Positions 50,838 through 59,122 of a DNA stretch of 64,000 nt are shown here, piece after piece (positions within the stretch are counted from its first letter, which is position 1; each line of letters starts with the position of its first letter). The stretch is from Bradyrhizobium oligotrophicum S58 (lineage in GTDB: Bacteria > Pseudomonadota > Alphaproteobacteria > Rhizobiales > Xanthobacteraceae), in assembly GCF_000344805.1 (NCBI RefSeq), contig NC_020453.1:434001-498000 (forward strand). The letters run 5' to 3'. The notes below the pieces were generated by a model. That model had not been told where the DNA came from and made no database searches. It was given only the letters and a program-made list of their open reading frames with translations. The position numbers and the translations under genes are program-made.

Positions 50838-51634
50838 TATCGCGCGTTGCAGCCGTCATCTGCTGGGTGCTTGCGATCGGGCTGGCGCTGTTCCTGGTGC
50901 TGCCGTTGATCGTGATCGCCGCCGCAAGTTTTTCGCCGACGCCGGTGTTCGACCTGCCGCTGTCAGGCGCATCGCTGCGCTGGTACGGCCGCATCGGCCG
51001 GCTCGACGGCTTCTGGCCGTCGCTGTCGTTGTCGCTGCAGATCGCAGTCTTGTCGACCGCGTTGTCGCTGGTCGCCGGCACACTCGCGGCCATCGCGATC
51101 GCCCGTGGCAGGCTGCCGGGCGCGACAGCGCTGGGCACGCTGCTGGTGTCGCCCTTGATGATGCCCGGCCTCGTGCTCGGCATCGCGCTGCTGCAGTATT
51201 TCCGCATGATCGGCTTCACGGCCACTTGGAGCGCGCTGCTCGTCGCGCATCTCGTGGTGACCCTTCCTTACGTCGCGCGCACCATGATCGCAGGTCTTTC
51301 ACGTTTCGACTTCACCCTGGTCGAAGCCGCGCGTACGCTCGGCTGCACCTATGCCGGCGGCGTGCTGCGCGTCATGGTGCCGGCGCTGGCGCCGTCGTTC
51401 CTGATCGCCGGCCTGTTCAGCCTGCTGGCCTCGTTCGACAACTATCCAGTCTCGATCTTCCTCACCGATGTGCGCTCGAAGACGTTGCCGATCCGCATGC
51501 TGCAATATATCGAGGAGGCGCCCGATCCGACCTTGGCCGCGCTCTCCACCCTCATTCTCGCCGGCACCTTGGTGCTGCTGCTGATCAGCGATCGCCTGGT
51601 CGGCCTGCATCGCATGGCCGGAACTGGGGATTGA
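50834..51634 (+). CDS. ABC transporter permease 2 (PotC-like)
   Basis: A 266-residue permease with six predicted helices. The EAA loop is EAARTLGCTYAGGVLRVMVP, and SGASLRWYGRI after the first helix is typical of PotC-type partners. The ATG at 50834 overlaps the stop of permease 1 (ATGA). It is followed 4 bp later by the PuuE-like hydrolase, likely the enzyme acting on the imported compound. Confidence 0.93.
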   Translation: MISRVAAVICWVLAIGLALFLVLPLIVIAAASFSPTPVFDLPLSGASLRWYGRIGRLDGFWPSLSLSLQIAVLSTALSLVAGTLAAIAIARGRLPGATALGTLLVSPLMMPGLVLGIALLQYFRMIGFTATWSALLVAHLVVTLPYVARTMIAGLSRFDFTLVEAARTLGCTYAGGVLRVMVPALAPSFLIAGLFSLLASFDNYPVSIFLTDVRSKTLPIRMLQYIEEAPDPTLAALSTLILAGTLVLLLISDRLVGLHRMAGTGD

Positions 51635-51638
51635 CAGG

Positions 51639-52544
51639 ATGAGCTCACCGCCTGCCGCACATCGCGATCTCCGGGGCTATGCCGGCCAGCCCCCGCATCC
51701 GCGCTGGCCGAACGACGCCCGCGTCGCGGTGTCGCTGGTGGTGAATTTCGAGGAGGGCTCGGAGTTCTCGGTGTCAGACGGCGATGCCGGCAACGAGGCG
51801 ATCTACGAGGTCGTGCACCGGCTCGACGGACCGGACCCCTGCATCGACAGCCATTTCGAATACGGCACGCGCGCCGCGTGGTGGCGCATCATGGACCTGT
51901 TCGACACGCACGGCGTCAAGGTGACGGTCAGCGCCTGCGGCCGTGCGGTGGAGCGCTCGCCGGAACTCGCTTGTGATGCGGTCGCGCGCGGCCACGAGGT
52001 GTCGGCGCATGGCTGGCGCTGGCAGAGCCATGCCGGCATGAGCGAGACGGAAGAGCGCGAGATCATCGCGCGCTCCGTCGAGACGATCCAGCGCGTCACC
52101 GGCAAACCGCCGCTTGGTTGGCACACGCGCTCGGCGAGCTCGCTCCACACACGTCGGCTGCTGGTCGAGCAGGGCGGCTTCCTCTACGACAGCGACGCCT
52201 ACAATGACGACCTGCCGTATTACGTCGCTGTCGGCGGCCGGCCGCATCTGGTGCTGCCCTACGCCTTCGACAGCAACGACATGCAATTCTTCAATGGCTC
52301 GCGCTTCCGCGGCGCCGACTTCGCCGACTACGTCATCGACGCCTTCGACTGGCTCGTGCGCGAGGGCGAGACAGCGCCGAAGATGCTCTCGATCGGGCTG
52401 CATCTGCGCATGATCGGCCGCCCCGGCCGGATCGGCGCGCTCGACCGTATCCTCGCGCATGTCACGTCGAGCGGCACCGCCTGGATCGCCCCGCGCGCCG
52501 ATATCGCCCGGCACTGGCTGGTGACCGTGCCGCCGGTGTCGTGA
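51639..52544 (+). CDS. PuuE-like polysaccharide deacetylase / allantoinase-type hydrolase
   Basis: A 301-residue enzyme of the carbohydrate-esterase-4 fold, closest by eye to the PuuE allantoinase branch: VVNFEEGSEFSVSDGDAGNE, HEVSAHGWRWQSH and the WHTRSASSLHTRRLL segment. Metal-binding histidines are in HGWRW/QSH. The family includes non-metallo-looking cyclic-amide hydrolases of purine breakdown and true deacetylases, so the substrate may be an amide or ureide carried in by the ABC system. It starts 4 bp after the permease stop. Confidence 0.87.
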   Translation: MSSPPAAHRDLRGYAGQPPHPRWPNDARVAVSLVVNFEEGSEFSVSDGDAGNEAIYEVVHRLDGPDPCIDSHFEYGTRAAWWRIMDLFDTHGVKVTVSACGRAVERSPELACDAVARGHEVSAHGWRWQSHAGMSETEEREIIARSVETIQRVTGKPPLGWHTRSASSLHTRRLLVEQGGFLYDSDAYNDDLPYYVAVGGRPHLVLPYAFDSNDMQFFNGSRFRGADFADYVIDAFDWLVREGETAPKMLSIGLHLRMIGRPGRIGALDRILAHVTSSGTAWIAPRADIARHWLVTVPPVS

Positions 52545-52548
52545 GGCG

Positions 52549-52704
52549 TCAGTCGTCGTTGGCGATGTCCTCATCCATCAGCGGCACCTCGATGGTGCCG
52601 CCCTCGCCGGTCGCGAGGTCGCGCTCGTCGTCGATCGGCGTGCCATCCCGCTCCTCGGTATCGAGCGGCCAAACTCCGCGGTCATGTCCGTTGCGTGGTG
52701 TCAT
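52549..52704 (-). CDS. Small acidic protein
   Basis: A 51-residue acidic, soluble protein (MTPRNGHDRGVWPLDTEERD, ending EDIANDD). I do not recognise it. The start at 52704 is supported by GGGAGGA 6 nt upstream, unusually good for this window, so the gene is likely real. It converges with the PuuE-like gene. Confidence 0.6.
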   Translation of the reverse strand: MTPRNGHDRGVWPLDTEERDGTPIDDERDLATGEGGTIEVPLMDEDIANDD

Positions 52705-52812
52705 GGATCGTCCTCCCGCGAGGATAAGACCGGGCCCGCGCAATGGTTCATGCTGTCAGCGCAAGGCTGCGGCGGACTGGCGCAGGCCGGCTCCGTCACC
52801 TACATCTGCGTC

Positions 52813-53628
52813 ATGGTCGACCCTCTCGCGCTGAAATCCTTTATCGACAGTCACAGCCGCATCGTCGTGCTGACCGGCGCCGGCTGCAGCACCAATTCCG
52901 GCATTCCCGATTACCGCGACACCGACGGGCAGTGGAAGCGCACGCCGCCGGTGACCTACCAGGCCTTCATCGGCAGCGAGGAGACGCGCCGCCGCTACTG
53001 GGCACGCAGCATGGTCGGCTGGCGGCGTTTCGGCCGCGCACAGCCGAACGGCGCGCATCACGCGCTGGCGCAGCTGGAAGCGCAGGGCCGCTGCTCGCTG
53101 CTGGTGACGCAGAATGTCGACCGGCTGCACCAGGCCGCCGGCACCAGCAACGTCATCGATCTGCATGGACGGCTGGATCGCGTGCGCTGCCTCGGTTGCG
53201 GCGAGACGCTCGCGCGGGCCGCGTTCCAGGACGACCTCAGCAGCGTCAATCCGCATTGGCTTGCGCACGATGCAACTGATGCGCCCGATGGTGACGCCGA
53301 TCTCGACGGCGTGAATTTCGCTGATTTCGTCGTGCCGGCCTGCCATGGCTGCGACGGCATTCTCAAGCCGGATGTGGTGTTCTTCGGCGAGACCGTGCCG
53401 CGCGAGGTCGTCGCCACGGCGCGCGATCATGTCGATAAGGCCGACGCCATGCTCGTGGTCGGCACCTCGCTGATGGTCTATTCCGGCTTCCGCTTCGTCC
53501 GCGCCGCCGCCGACCGCGCCATCCCCATCGCCGCCGTCAATCTCGGCCGCACACGCGCGGATGATCTGCTGTCGCTGAAGGTGGAGGCGCCATGCGATGA
53601 GGCGCTGGCGTTTTTGCTGGAGGGGTAG
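52813..53628 (+). CDS. NAD-dependent protein deacetylase (sirtuin)
   Basis: A 271-residue SIR2-family deacetylase. The NAD-binding GAGCSTNSGIPDYR is at 22-35, followed by TQNVDRLHQAAG (99-110) and the catalytic histidine H118 in IDLHGR. The zinc cysteines are C126/C129 and C177/C180, followed by KPDVVFFGE and VGTSLMVYSGF. It would remove acyl groups from lysines, using NAD. The ATG at 52813 gives a canonical start; an upstream in-frame start is less likely. Single gene. Confidence 0.95.
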   Translation: MVDPLALKSFIDSHSRIVVLTGAGCSTNSGIPDYRDTDGQWKRTPPVTYQAFIGSEETRRRYWARSMVGWRRFGRAQPNGAHHALAQLEAQGRCSLLVTQNVDRLHQAAGTSNVIDLHGRLDRVRCLGCGETLARAAFQDDLSSVNPHWLAHDATDAPDGDADLDGVNFADFVVPACHGCDGILKPDVVFFGETVPREVVATARDHVDKADAMLVVGTSLMVYSGFRFVRAAADRAIPIAAVNLGRTRADDLLSLKVEAPCDEALAFLLEG

Positions 53629-53704
53629 GGCGAGTACGACACGCGAGTGAGCAGTGATGAACTCGAGTGAGTGAGACGGAAGCTCTCGCCGCCTGCTCAG
53701 TGCA

Positions 53705-53866
53705 CCTCGCCCCGCTTGCGGGGAGAGGTCGGATTGCATCGAAAGATGCAATCCGGGTGAGGGGGGACAGGTCTCACCAAATACACCACTCGCGCGGCTG
53801 CCCTCACCCCAACCCTCTCAGCGCGAGCGAACTCGTCGCGACCCCGTAAGAACGGGGCGAGGGAGC
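53705..53866. repeat. Dispersed intergenic repeat, copy 2 (CTCTCCCCGC family)
   Basis: Same layout as 10826-10977 (GAGAGGTCGGATTGCATCGA, GATGCAATCCGGGTGAGGGG, then CCCTCACCCCAACCCTCTC). The right hairpin is interrupted by about 20 bp (GCGCGAGCGAACTCGTCGCG) that the other copies lack; this insert is itself an imperfect palindrome. Confidence 0.85.
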
Positions 53867-53910
53867 TCACCGTCTTTGGCGCTAAAGCTCGGCTTACACG
53901 CGCGCGCAAC

Positions 53911-54084
53911 TCATCGCGATTGCGGGCGCTCGCGGTTCTCGATGCGGTCCTTGTTGTTGACCTGCTCGTCTTCCGGCTTCACCACATCCACCGTCTTGCC
54001 GGACTGATTGCCGGGATTGTAGTGATACTGCCCTTCCTGCTTCTCGCCGGGCTGCTTCTGGTTCGGATTGACATTGTCGGCCAT
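53911..54084 (-). CDS. Small hydrophilic protein
   Basis: A 57-residue, charged, Asn/Gln-rich protein (MADNVNPNQKQPGEKQEGQY; ends RIENRERPQSR). I do not recognise it. GAGGAG lies 6 nt before the ATG. It lies 81 bp past the sugar-dehydrogenase-like gene on the same strand and may be its distal partner. Composition suggests a disordered stress-type protein. Confidence 0.65.
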   Translation of the reverse strand: MADNVNPNQKQPGEKQEGQYHYNPGNQSGKTVDVVKPEDEQVNNKDRIENRERPQSR

Positions 54085-54164
54085 GACGCTCTCCTCGGGA
54101 CTCTCCCGTTGTGAGCGACAACGGAGCCGGGCGGTGGATGGTTCCGGCCATCCTGTTCCCAGCC

Positions 54165-55469
54165 TTAGGCCCCCGTCACGCGCCAGATGCAGTTGCCGAC
54201 GTCGTCCGCGACCAGCAGCGCGCCATCCGGACCCAGCGTCACGCCGACCGGGCGGCCATAGGAGAAGCTCTCGTCGGGTGCGAGGAAGCCGGACAAAATG
54301 TCGCGCGCCGGGCCCGACGGCTTGCCGTTCTCGAACGGGATGAACACCACGCGATAGCCGGACAGCTTGCTGCGGTTCCACGAGCCGTGCTGGCCGATCA
54401 CCATGCCATCCGGAAACCCGGGCAGGGTGCCTGCCGGCAGCCAGCACAGGCCGAGCGAGGCGGTGTGTCCGCCGAGCGCGTAGTCCGGCGTCAGCGCGGT
54501 CGCGACCTGCGCAGGGTCCTGCGGCACGCGGTCGTCGACCGTCTTGCCCCAATAGCAATACGGCCAGCCATAGAAGCCGCCCTCGCGCACGGACGTGAGA
54601 TAGTCCGGCGGGGTCTCGTCGCCGAGCCCGTCGCGCTCGTTGACGACGGTCCACAGCACCTTCGTCGTCGGCTCGAACGCCAGCCCCACCGCGTTGCGCA
54701 GGCCGCCGGCGAAGATACGCGACTGCCCGCTCACAATGTCCAGCTCATAGACGCAGGCGCGGCCCTCCTCGACGGCAAAACCCTGCTCGGCGATGTTGGT
54801 GAGCGAGCCGACGCCGGCGTAGAGCTTGCTGCCGTCGGGGCTGACCAGCAGGCTGCGCGTCCAGTGCCCGCCCGGCTTGAAGTGGGTCAGTTGCTTGCCC
54901 TGCGCGGTGATGCGCTCCGCGCCTTGGGCATAGGGGAAGGCGACGATGCCGTCGGTGTTGCCGACATAGAAGGTGTCGCCGACCAGCGCCATGCCGAACG
55001 GCTGGCTCAGGTTCTCCATGAACGCATTGCGGCGCTCGGCGGTGCCGTCGCCATCGGCATCGACCAGTCGGGTGATGCGGTTGGCGCTGACGCCCAGCGC
55101 AGCGGCGCGGCGCATCGTCGCCTGCATCGCATAGCCGAACATGTTGCGCACCGGGCTCGGCACCTGCGTCGCCTCGGCGATCAGCACCGATCTGTCCGGC
55201 ATCACATAGATCCAGCGCGGATGGTCGAGCCCGGTGGCGAAGGCGTTCACTTTGAGTCCCGCCGCCGCCACCGGCGTCTCGCCGTCCTTCCAGCCGCGCG
55301 CCGTCGGCATCTTCAAGGTCGGCAGCATCCCCTGCGGCTTGGCCACCGGAATCTGCGGCTGCGCCCCCCACGCCGGCTGCGGCGTCTCCCCCTGCAACTT
55401 GCGCCACTGCAGCGCCGCATTGCCAACCAGCGCGACACCGCGCGCGACGATGGAAGAGAGGGTTGTCAT
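54165..55469 (-). CDS. Sorbosone dehydrogenase-like PQQ/beta-propeller protein
   Basis: A 434-residue beta-propeller of the soluble aldose/sorbosone dehydrogenase class. The N-terminal 25 residues could be a weak export signal. FATGLDHPRWIYVMPDRSVLIAEA, RITRLVDADGDGTAE and NMFGYAMQ precede GGLRNAVGLAFEP, NERDGLGDETPPDYL and GFYGWPYCYWG. Such proteins oxidise aldoses with PQQ; cofactor use here is inferred. It precedes the 57-residue gene. Confidence 0.9.
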   Translation of the reverse strand: MTTLSSIVARGVALVGNAALQWRKLQGETPQPAWGAQPQIPVAKPQGMLPTLKMPTARGWKDGETPVAAAGLKVNAFATGLDHPRWIYVMPDRSVLIAEATQVPSPVRNMFGYAMQATMRRAAALGVSANRITRLVDADGDGTAERRNAFMENLSQPFGMALVGDTFYVGNTDGIVAFPYAQGAERITAQGKQLTHFKPGGHWTRSLLVSPDGSKLYAGVGSLTNIAEQGFAVEEGRACVYELDIVSGQSRIFAGGLRNAVGLAFEPTTKVLWTVVNERDGLGDETPPDYLTSVREGGFYGWPYCYWGKTVDDRVPQDPAQVATALTPDYALGGHTASLGLCWLPAGTLPGFPDGMVIGQHGSWNRSKLSGYRVVFIPFENGKPSGPARDILSGFLAPDESFSYGRPVGVTLGPDGALLVADDVGNCIWRVTGA

Positions 55470-55694
55470 GGGAGTCCTTGGGCTGGGGCAGACGGATGTG
55501 GTGAGCGGCCATCGGGCGATGACAAAAAGACCAAGCCGTTATGATCTACCACGCCCACCGTGACAACTGCGTGCGCCGCGGATGGGGGCTGCGGAACCTG
55601 AGGCGTACGCCAGCCATCAAGCGAGCTGCCAGCGCTCCCTCCCGCGCGCCGCAATCGCGCCTACCATGTCAGTCCAAATTCGCCGGCTGCAATT

Positions 55695-56084
55695 TCTCTC
55701 TTGCTATTTTTCCGAAATCATGATCTTATCCGCGCATCCCGTCCTCATGCAGAGGGGCGTACGCGTCGTCACGATACGTAGAGGCGGGGAGCGGTGGCCG
55801 CGGGCCTGTCAGGTGCTTTTGCGCTGGACGATTGGCAGCTTGCGGACGTTCAAGCCGTGTGGTCCTGGCGCCCCGATGCTGGCGCTAAGTCGGCGTGACA
55901 TGACGTGTCGCGCTGATGACGGGGGCAAACAAGCCCGGTCCCCGGGGAGAGCACGGAGCAGACGTTAAACCCATCGCGCAGGGAGGGCCGGGCTGTCCGG
56001 CTGACCTGTGGTTCCTGCCCCGTGCAATTTTTCCGCACGGGGGCCACGGGCCTCAGTCGAGGTCCGGCCTTCCCTGCGCCCTCG
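55695..56084. repeat. Dispersed ~390-bp element, copy 2
   Basis: The partner of 43171-43559, in the same orientation. The hairpin at 56018-56042 (CCCCGTGC / GCACGGGG, T-rich loop) occupies the same place as in copy 1. Two of its base pairs are changed on both sides (G-C to C-G and C-G to G-C), keeping the stem. Confidence 0.88.
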
Positions 56085-56258
56085 GCATTCTCGGGGGGCT
56101 TTGATGAGCATGATCTCGGGTGCGGAAGCGCTGCGGGAGGTTTTGGTGTGTCCGGGGGAATGGTAGGCGATGCGACCTATCAGCGTCTGCGCGGCTGGTG
56201 CGATCATCCAATGTGTGGGTCGACAATGTGAGCCGCTCTCTCGCGACGCGGGCGGTGC

Positions 56259-56400
56259 GCTCCCTCGCCCCGCTCTTGCGGGGAGAGGGTTGGGGTGAGG
56301 GGCAGCCGCACGGGAAGTGTATGTGGTGAGACCTGTACCCCCTCAGCCGGATCGCATCTGGCGATGCGATCCGACCTCTCCCCGCAGGCGGGGCGAGGTA
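56259..56400. repeat. Dispersed intergenic repeat, copy 3, inverted
   Basis: Same family as 10826-10977 and 53705-53866 but on the other strand (GCTCCCTCGCCCCGCTCTTG first, GACCTCTCCCCGCAGGCGGG last). The palindromic core here is GGATCGCATC/GATGCGATCC instead of GGATTGCATC/GATGCAATCC, again with both sides changed. Confidence 0.85.
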
Positions 56401-56701
56401 CACCGTGCTCGCCGCGTGAGGCGGGCTCAAACGAGGAGGCAGGGGAGATTGCAGTGACGACATCACCGGCGCGCCGTCGCCGCAGCCGTGGCGCCGTCAT
56501 TGAATTGCGCTACAGTGGCGACGAGACGTGCGGCGTGCGGGAGTCGCGCGGCGGAGAGCAAGAGGAGGCGGATAGCGGCATGATGGGGTTGATCGTTCCA
56601 GGCGCGGTTGCGTCGCTGGTATCGGGTGTGTCGACGGCAAGCCCTACGACGACGCACATCGCTGCCTCAATATCCCTCGCTGCCACGCCCGGACTCTGCC
56701 G

Positions 56702-58027
56702 ATGACCGCGCTCGACATGTCCGCCTTCACGCCACATGCGCTGCGCGAGAGCGTGCTCAACGAGGTGCATGCGCGGCCGTTCACGCCGCTGACGCAGCCG
56801 GTGTCGGTGATCCGCTTCGCCTTCATGGCCAAAGGCGACAGCGCCGTGGCCGATCGCGCCAGTCTCGCCGCGTTCTGTGCGCAGCACGGCGCGCCGCCGC
56901 CGGAGCCCGGGGTCAAGCATCATCAGCTCGTCGTCGGCGCGGCGCGGCTGCGCTGGGAGCAGCACGCCGAATTCGCCACCCTGACCTGGATCTGGAGCCC
57001 GCCGGACGCCGCGCCGCCGCGGCGCTTCGGCGCGATCGCGCCGGAGTTGAAGACGCTGATATCGGCGCTGCCGCAGGCCGGCGAGCTGCTGGTCGCGGTC
57101 AAGCTCGAGGTCGAGAGCGTCGCCGATCCGCTGGCGCGCGCCGAGGCCGTGTTCGACAAGACCAGTCTCGCGCTGGTCGCGGTCAAGGGCTCCAGCGGCG
57201 CGGTCGCCTCCGACTTCCGCCTCGACGAGGACGGCTTCACCCGCATCCTGGTGTGCATCGAGGGCCCGACGCCGGAGCGGCTCGGCGCGCTGGTGCAGCG
57301 CGTGCTCGAGCTCGAGACCTATCGCACCTTGGCGCTGCTCGGCCTGCCCGCTGCGCTGGAGCTGGCGCCGCAGGTTGACCGCATCGAGCGGCGGCTCGGC
57401 GAGGTGCTGGAGGAGATGCAGGGCGCCGAGACGCTCAAGCTCAACAACCATCTGCTCACCGAGCTGACCGAGCTCGCCGCGTCGCTAGAGCGCGGCGCCA
57501 CCGGCACGCTGTTTCGCTTCGGCGCCAGCCGCGCCTATTACGACCTGGTGCAGGCGCGGCTCAACGTGATCGAGGGCGAGCCGATCGCGCCCTATTCGAG
57601 CTGGTCGTCGTTCCTCGCCCGCCGCATTGCGCCGGCGATGCGCACCTTGAACGCTCTGGAAGGCCGGCAGTCCGAGCTGTCGCGCAAGCTGGCGCGCGCC
57701 GCGGATCTCCTGCGCACCCGCGTCGACGTCGAGCTGGAGGAGCAGAACCGCGACCTGCTGCGCTCGATGAACGAGCGCACCAAGCTGCAGCTGCGGCTGC
57801 AGAGCACGGTCGAAGGACTGTCGGTGGCCGCGATCGGCTACTACGTCGTCAGCCTGTTCGGCTATCTCGCCAAGGGCGCCCACGACATCGGCCTGCCGGT
57901 CGAACCGACCTTCGCCACCGCCGCCTTCGTGCCGGTCGCGATCGCGCTGATCTGGTTCACCACGCACCAGATCCGCAAGCGGCATCTGAAGGAAGACCAT
58001 GAGGCGGAGAAGGTGGGCAAGGAGTGA
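56702..58027 (+). CDS. DUF3422-family protein
   Basis: A 441-residue protein of the DUF3422 family, found mainly in alpha- and betaproteobacteria. It begins with the family sequence LRESVLNEVHARPFTPL and continues HHQLVVGAARLRWEQHAEFATL. A long helical or coiled middle (about 220-380) precedes two C-terminal membrane helices (about 373-393 and 402-420: LSVAAIGYYVVSLFGYLA and FVPVAIALIWFTTH). Function is unknown. It lies 70 bp before the DUF2848 gene. Confidence 0.92.
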   Translation: MTALDMSAFTPHALRESVLNEVHARPFTPLTQPVSVIRFAFMAKGDSAVADRASLAAFCAQHGAPPPEPGVKHHQLVVGAARLRWEQHAEFATLTWIWSPPDAAPPRRFGAIAPELKTLISALPQAGELLVAVKLEVESVADPLARAEAVFDKTSLALVAVKGSSGAVASDFRLDEDGFTRILVCIEGPTPERLGALVQRVLELETYRTLALLGLPAALELAPQVDRIERRLGEVLEEMQGAETLKLNNHLLTELTELAASLERGATGTLFRFGASRAYYDLVQARLNVIEGEPIAPYSSWSSFLARRIAPAMRTLNALEGRQSELSRKLARAADLLRTRVDVELEEQNRDLLRSMNERTKLQLRLQSTVEGLSVAAIGYYVVSLFGYLAKGAHDIGLPVEPTFATAAFVPVAIALIWFTTHQIRKRHLKEDHEAEKVGKE

Positions 58028-58097
58028 AGGTCGGGTGCTTGCCAGCGCGCGGCGAGGCGGCTAAGCGGCGGGCTGGTCATGAAGAGGCGATGAGACG

Positions 58098-58790
58098 ATG
58101 AGCGGAACGGCAATCGAATTCCTGGTTCACGCAAGCGGCGAGGCTTCGCGGCAGACGATCGCGCTGAGCCGCCTCGTCATCGCCGGCTGGACCGGGCGCG
58201 ATCCGGTCGCGCGCGACAAGCACATCGCCGAACTGGAGGAGCTCGGCATCGCCCGACCCGCGACGACGCCGATCTACTACGAGGTCGCGGCCAGCCGGCT
58301 GACGACGGCCGAGAGCATCGAGGTCAGCGGCGGCGACTCCTCCGGCGAGGTCGAGTTCGTGCTGGTGAAATCCGGCGGCCGGCTGCTGGTCGGCGTCGGC
58401 TCCGATCACACCGACCGCAAGGTCGAGACCTACAACATCACCGTCTCCAAGCAGATGTGCGACAAGCCGGTCGCGCCCGAGCTGTGGCTGGTCGACGACG
58501 TCGCCGCGCATTGGGACCAGCTGCTGCTGCGCGCCTACGCGACCATCGACGGCGAGCGGGTCCTGTATCAGGAGGGCGCGCTGAGCGGCATGCTGGCGCC
58601 ATCCGACCTGATCGCGCGCCGCTACGGCGATGCCGGCCTGCCCGAGGGCACCGCGATGTTCGGTGGCACCTTCGCGGCCAAGGGCGGCATCCGCCCCGCC
58701 GACCGCTTCGAGTTCGAGCTGGCCGATCCCGTGCTCGACCGTGTGATCCGCCATGGCTACGCAGTCACGCCGTTGCTCATCGCCGGCTGA
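58098..58790 (+). CDS. DUF2848-family protein
   Basis: A 230-residue protein of the DUF2848 type. It has KHIAELEELGIARPATTPIYYE, VGSDHTDRKVETYNI-like VGVGSDHTDRKVE, and the closing EFELADPVLDRVIRHGY. The GSDHTDR segment and FGGTF motif recall the fumarylacetoacetase-like fold, so a hydrolase of a carbonyl substrate is possible, not shown. It follows DUF3422 by 70 bp. Confidence 0.88.
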   Translation: MSGTAIEFLVHASGEASRQTIALSRLVIAGWTGRDPVARDKHIAELEELGIARPATTPIYYEVAASRLTTAESIEVSGGDSSGEVEFVLVKSGGRLLVGVGSDHTDRKVETYNITVSKQMCDKPVAPELWLVDDVAAHWDQLLLRAYATIDGERVLYQEGALSGMLAPSDLIARRYGDAGLPEGTAMFGGTFAAKGGIRPADRFEFELADPVLDRVIRHGYAVTPLLIAG

Positions 58791-59122
58791 CGGAGGCGCG
58801 ATCACGATCGCGTGCGGCGTGAGAGCGTTAACGAAGAGCCGCGGCGCGTCGTCGCGGCAAGGGCCTGTTAAGCAAGCTGGCCTAGCGTGTCGGAGTGTGC
58901 CGAAGCGAGACCATGGCTTTGTTCGTCGTTCTGGTCCGGCACGCATGTCGCAACATGAGACGCGAAGCGGTTGGAACATCCTTAACCGATCCTTACCTGA
59001 TCATTGCGCATTCGACGGGTCGGAGGGCAAGGGCGATTAACTAGAAGTTTAGGATCGGGTTTGTGCGCGTGAACGTCTCCCTTAAGGGTTTGTTCAAATA
59101 CCCCGGGAATTGGGAGAGTGCG
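58791..59122. other. Region upstream of the exopolysaccharide cluster
   Basis: A 332-bp gap before the first glycosyltransferase. It becomes AT-richer at about 59030-59060 (GCGATTAACTAGAAGTTTAG), the probable promoter zone of the cluster. No gene or strong hairpin identified. Confidence 0.45.

Larger units (their letters stand above)
55470..56701. other. 1.2-kb non-coding gap rich in repeats
   Basis: This gap lies between the divergent sorbosone dehydrogenase-like and DUF3422 genes. It holds the second ~390-bp element (55695-56084) and the inverted CTCTCCCCGC repeat (56259-56400). The remaining 300 bp before DUF3422 have no convincing gene. Confidence 0.6.

Noticed and set aside
52684..52812. 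Longer sirtuin N-terminus
   Set aside because: It overlaps the divergent 51-codon gene and its strong ribosome-binding site, and adds no conserved residues.
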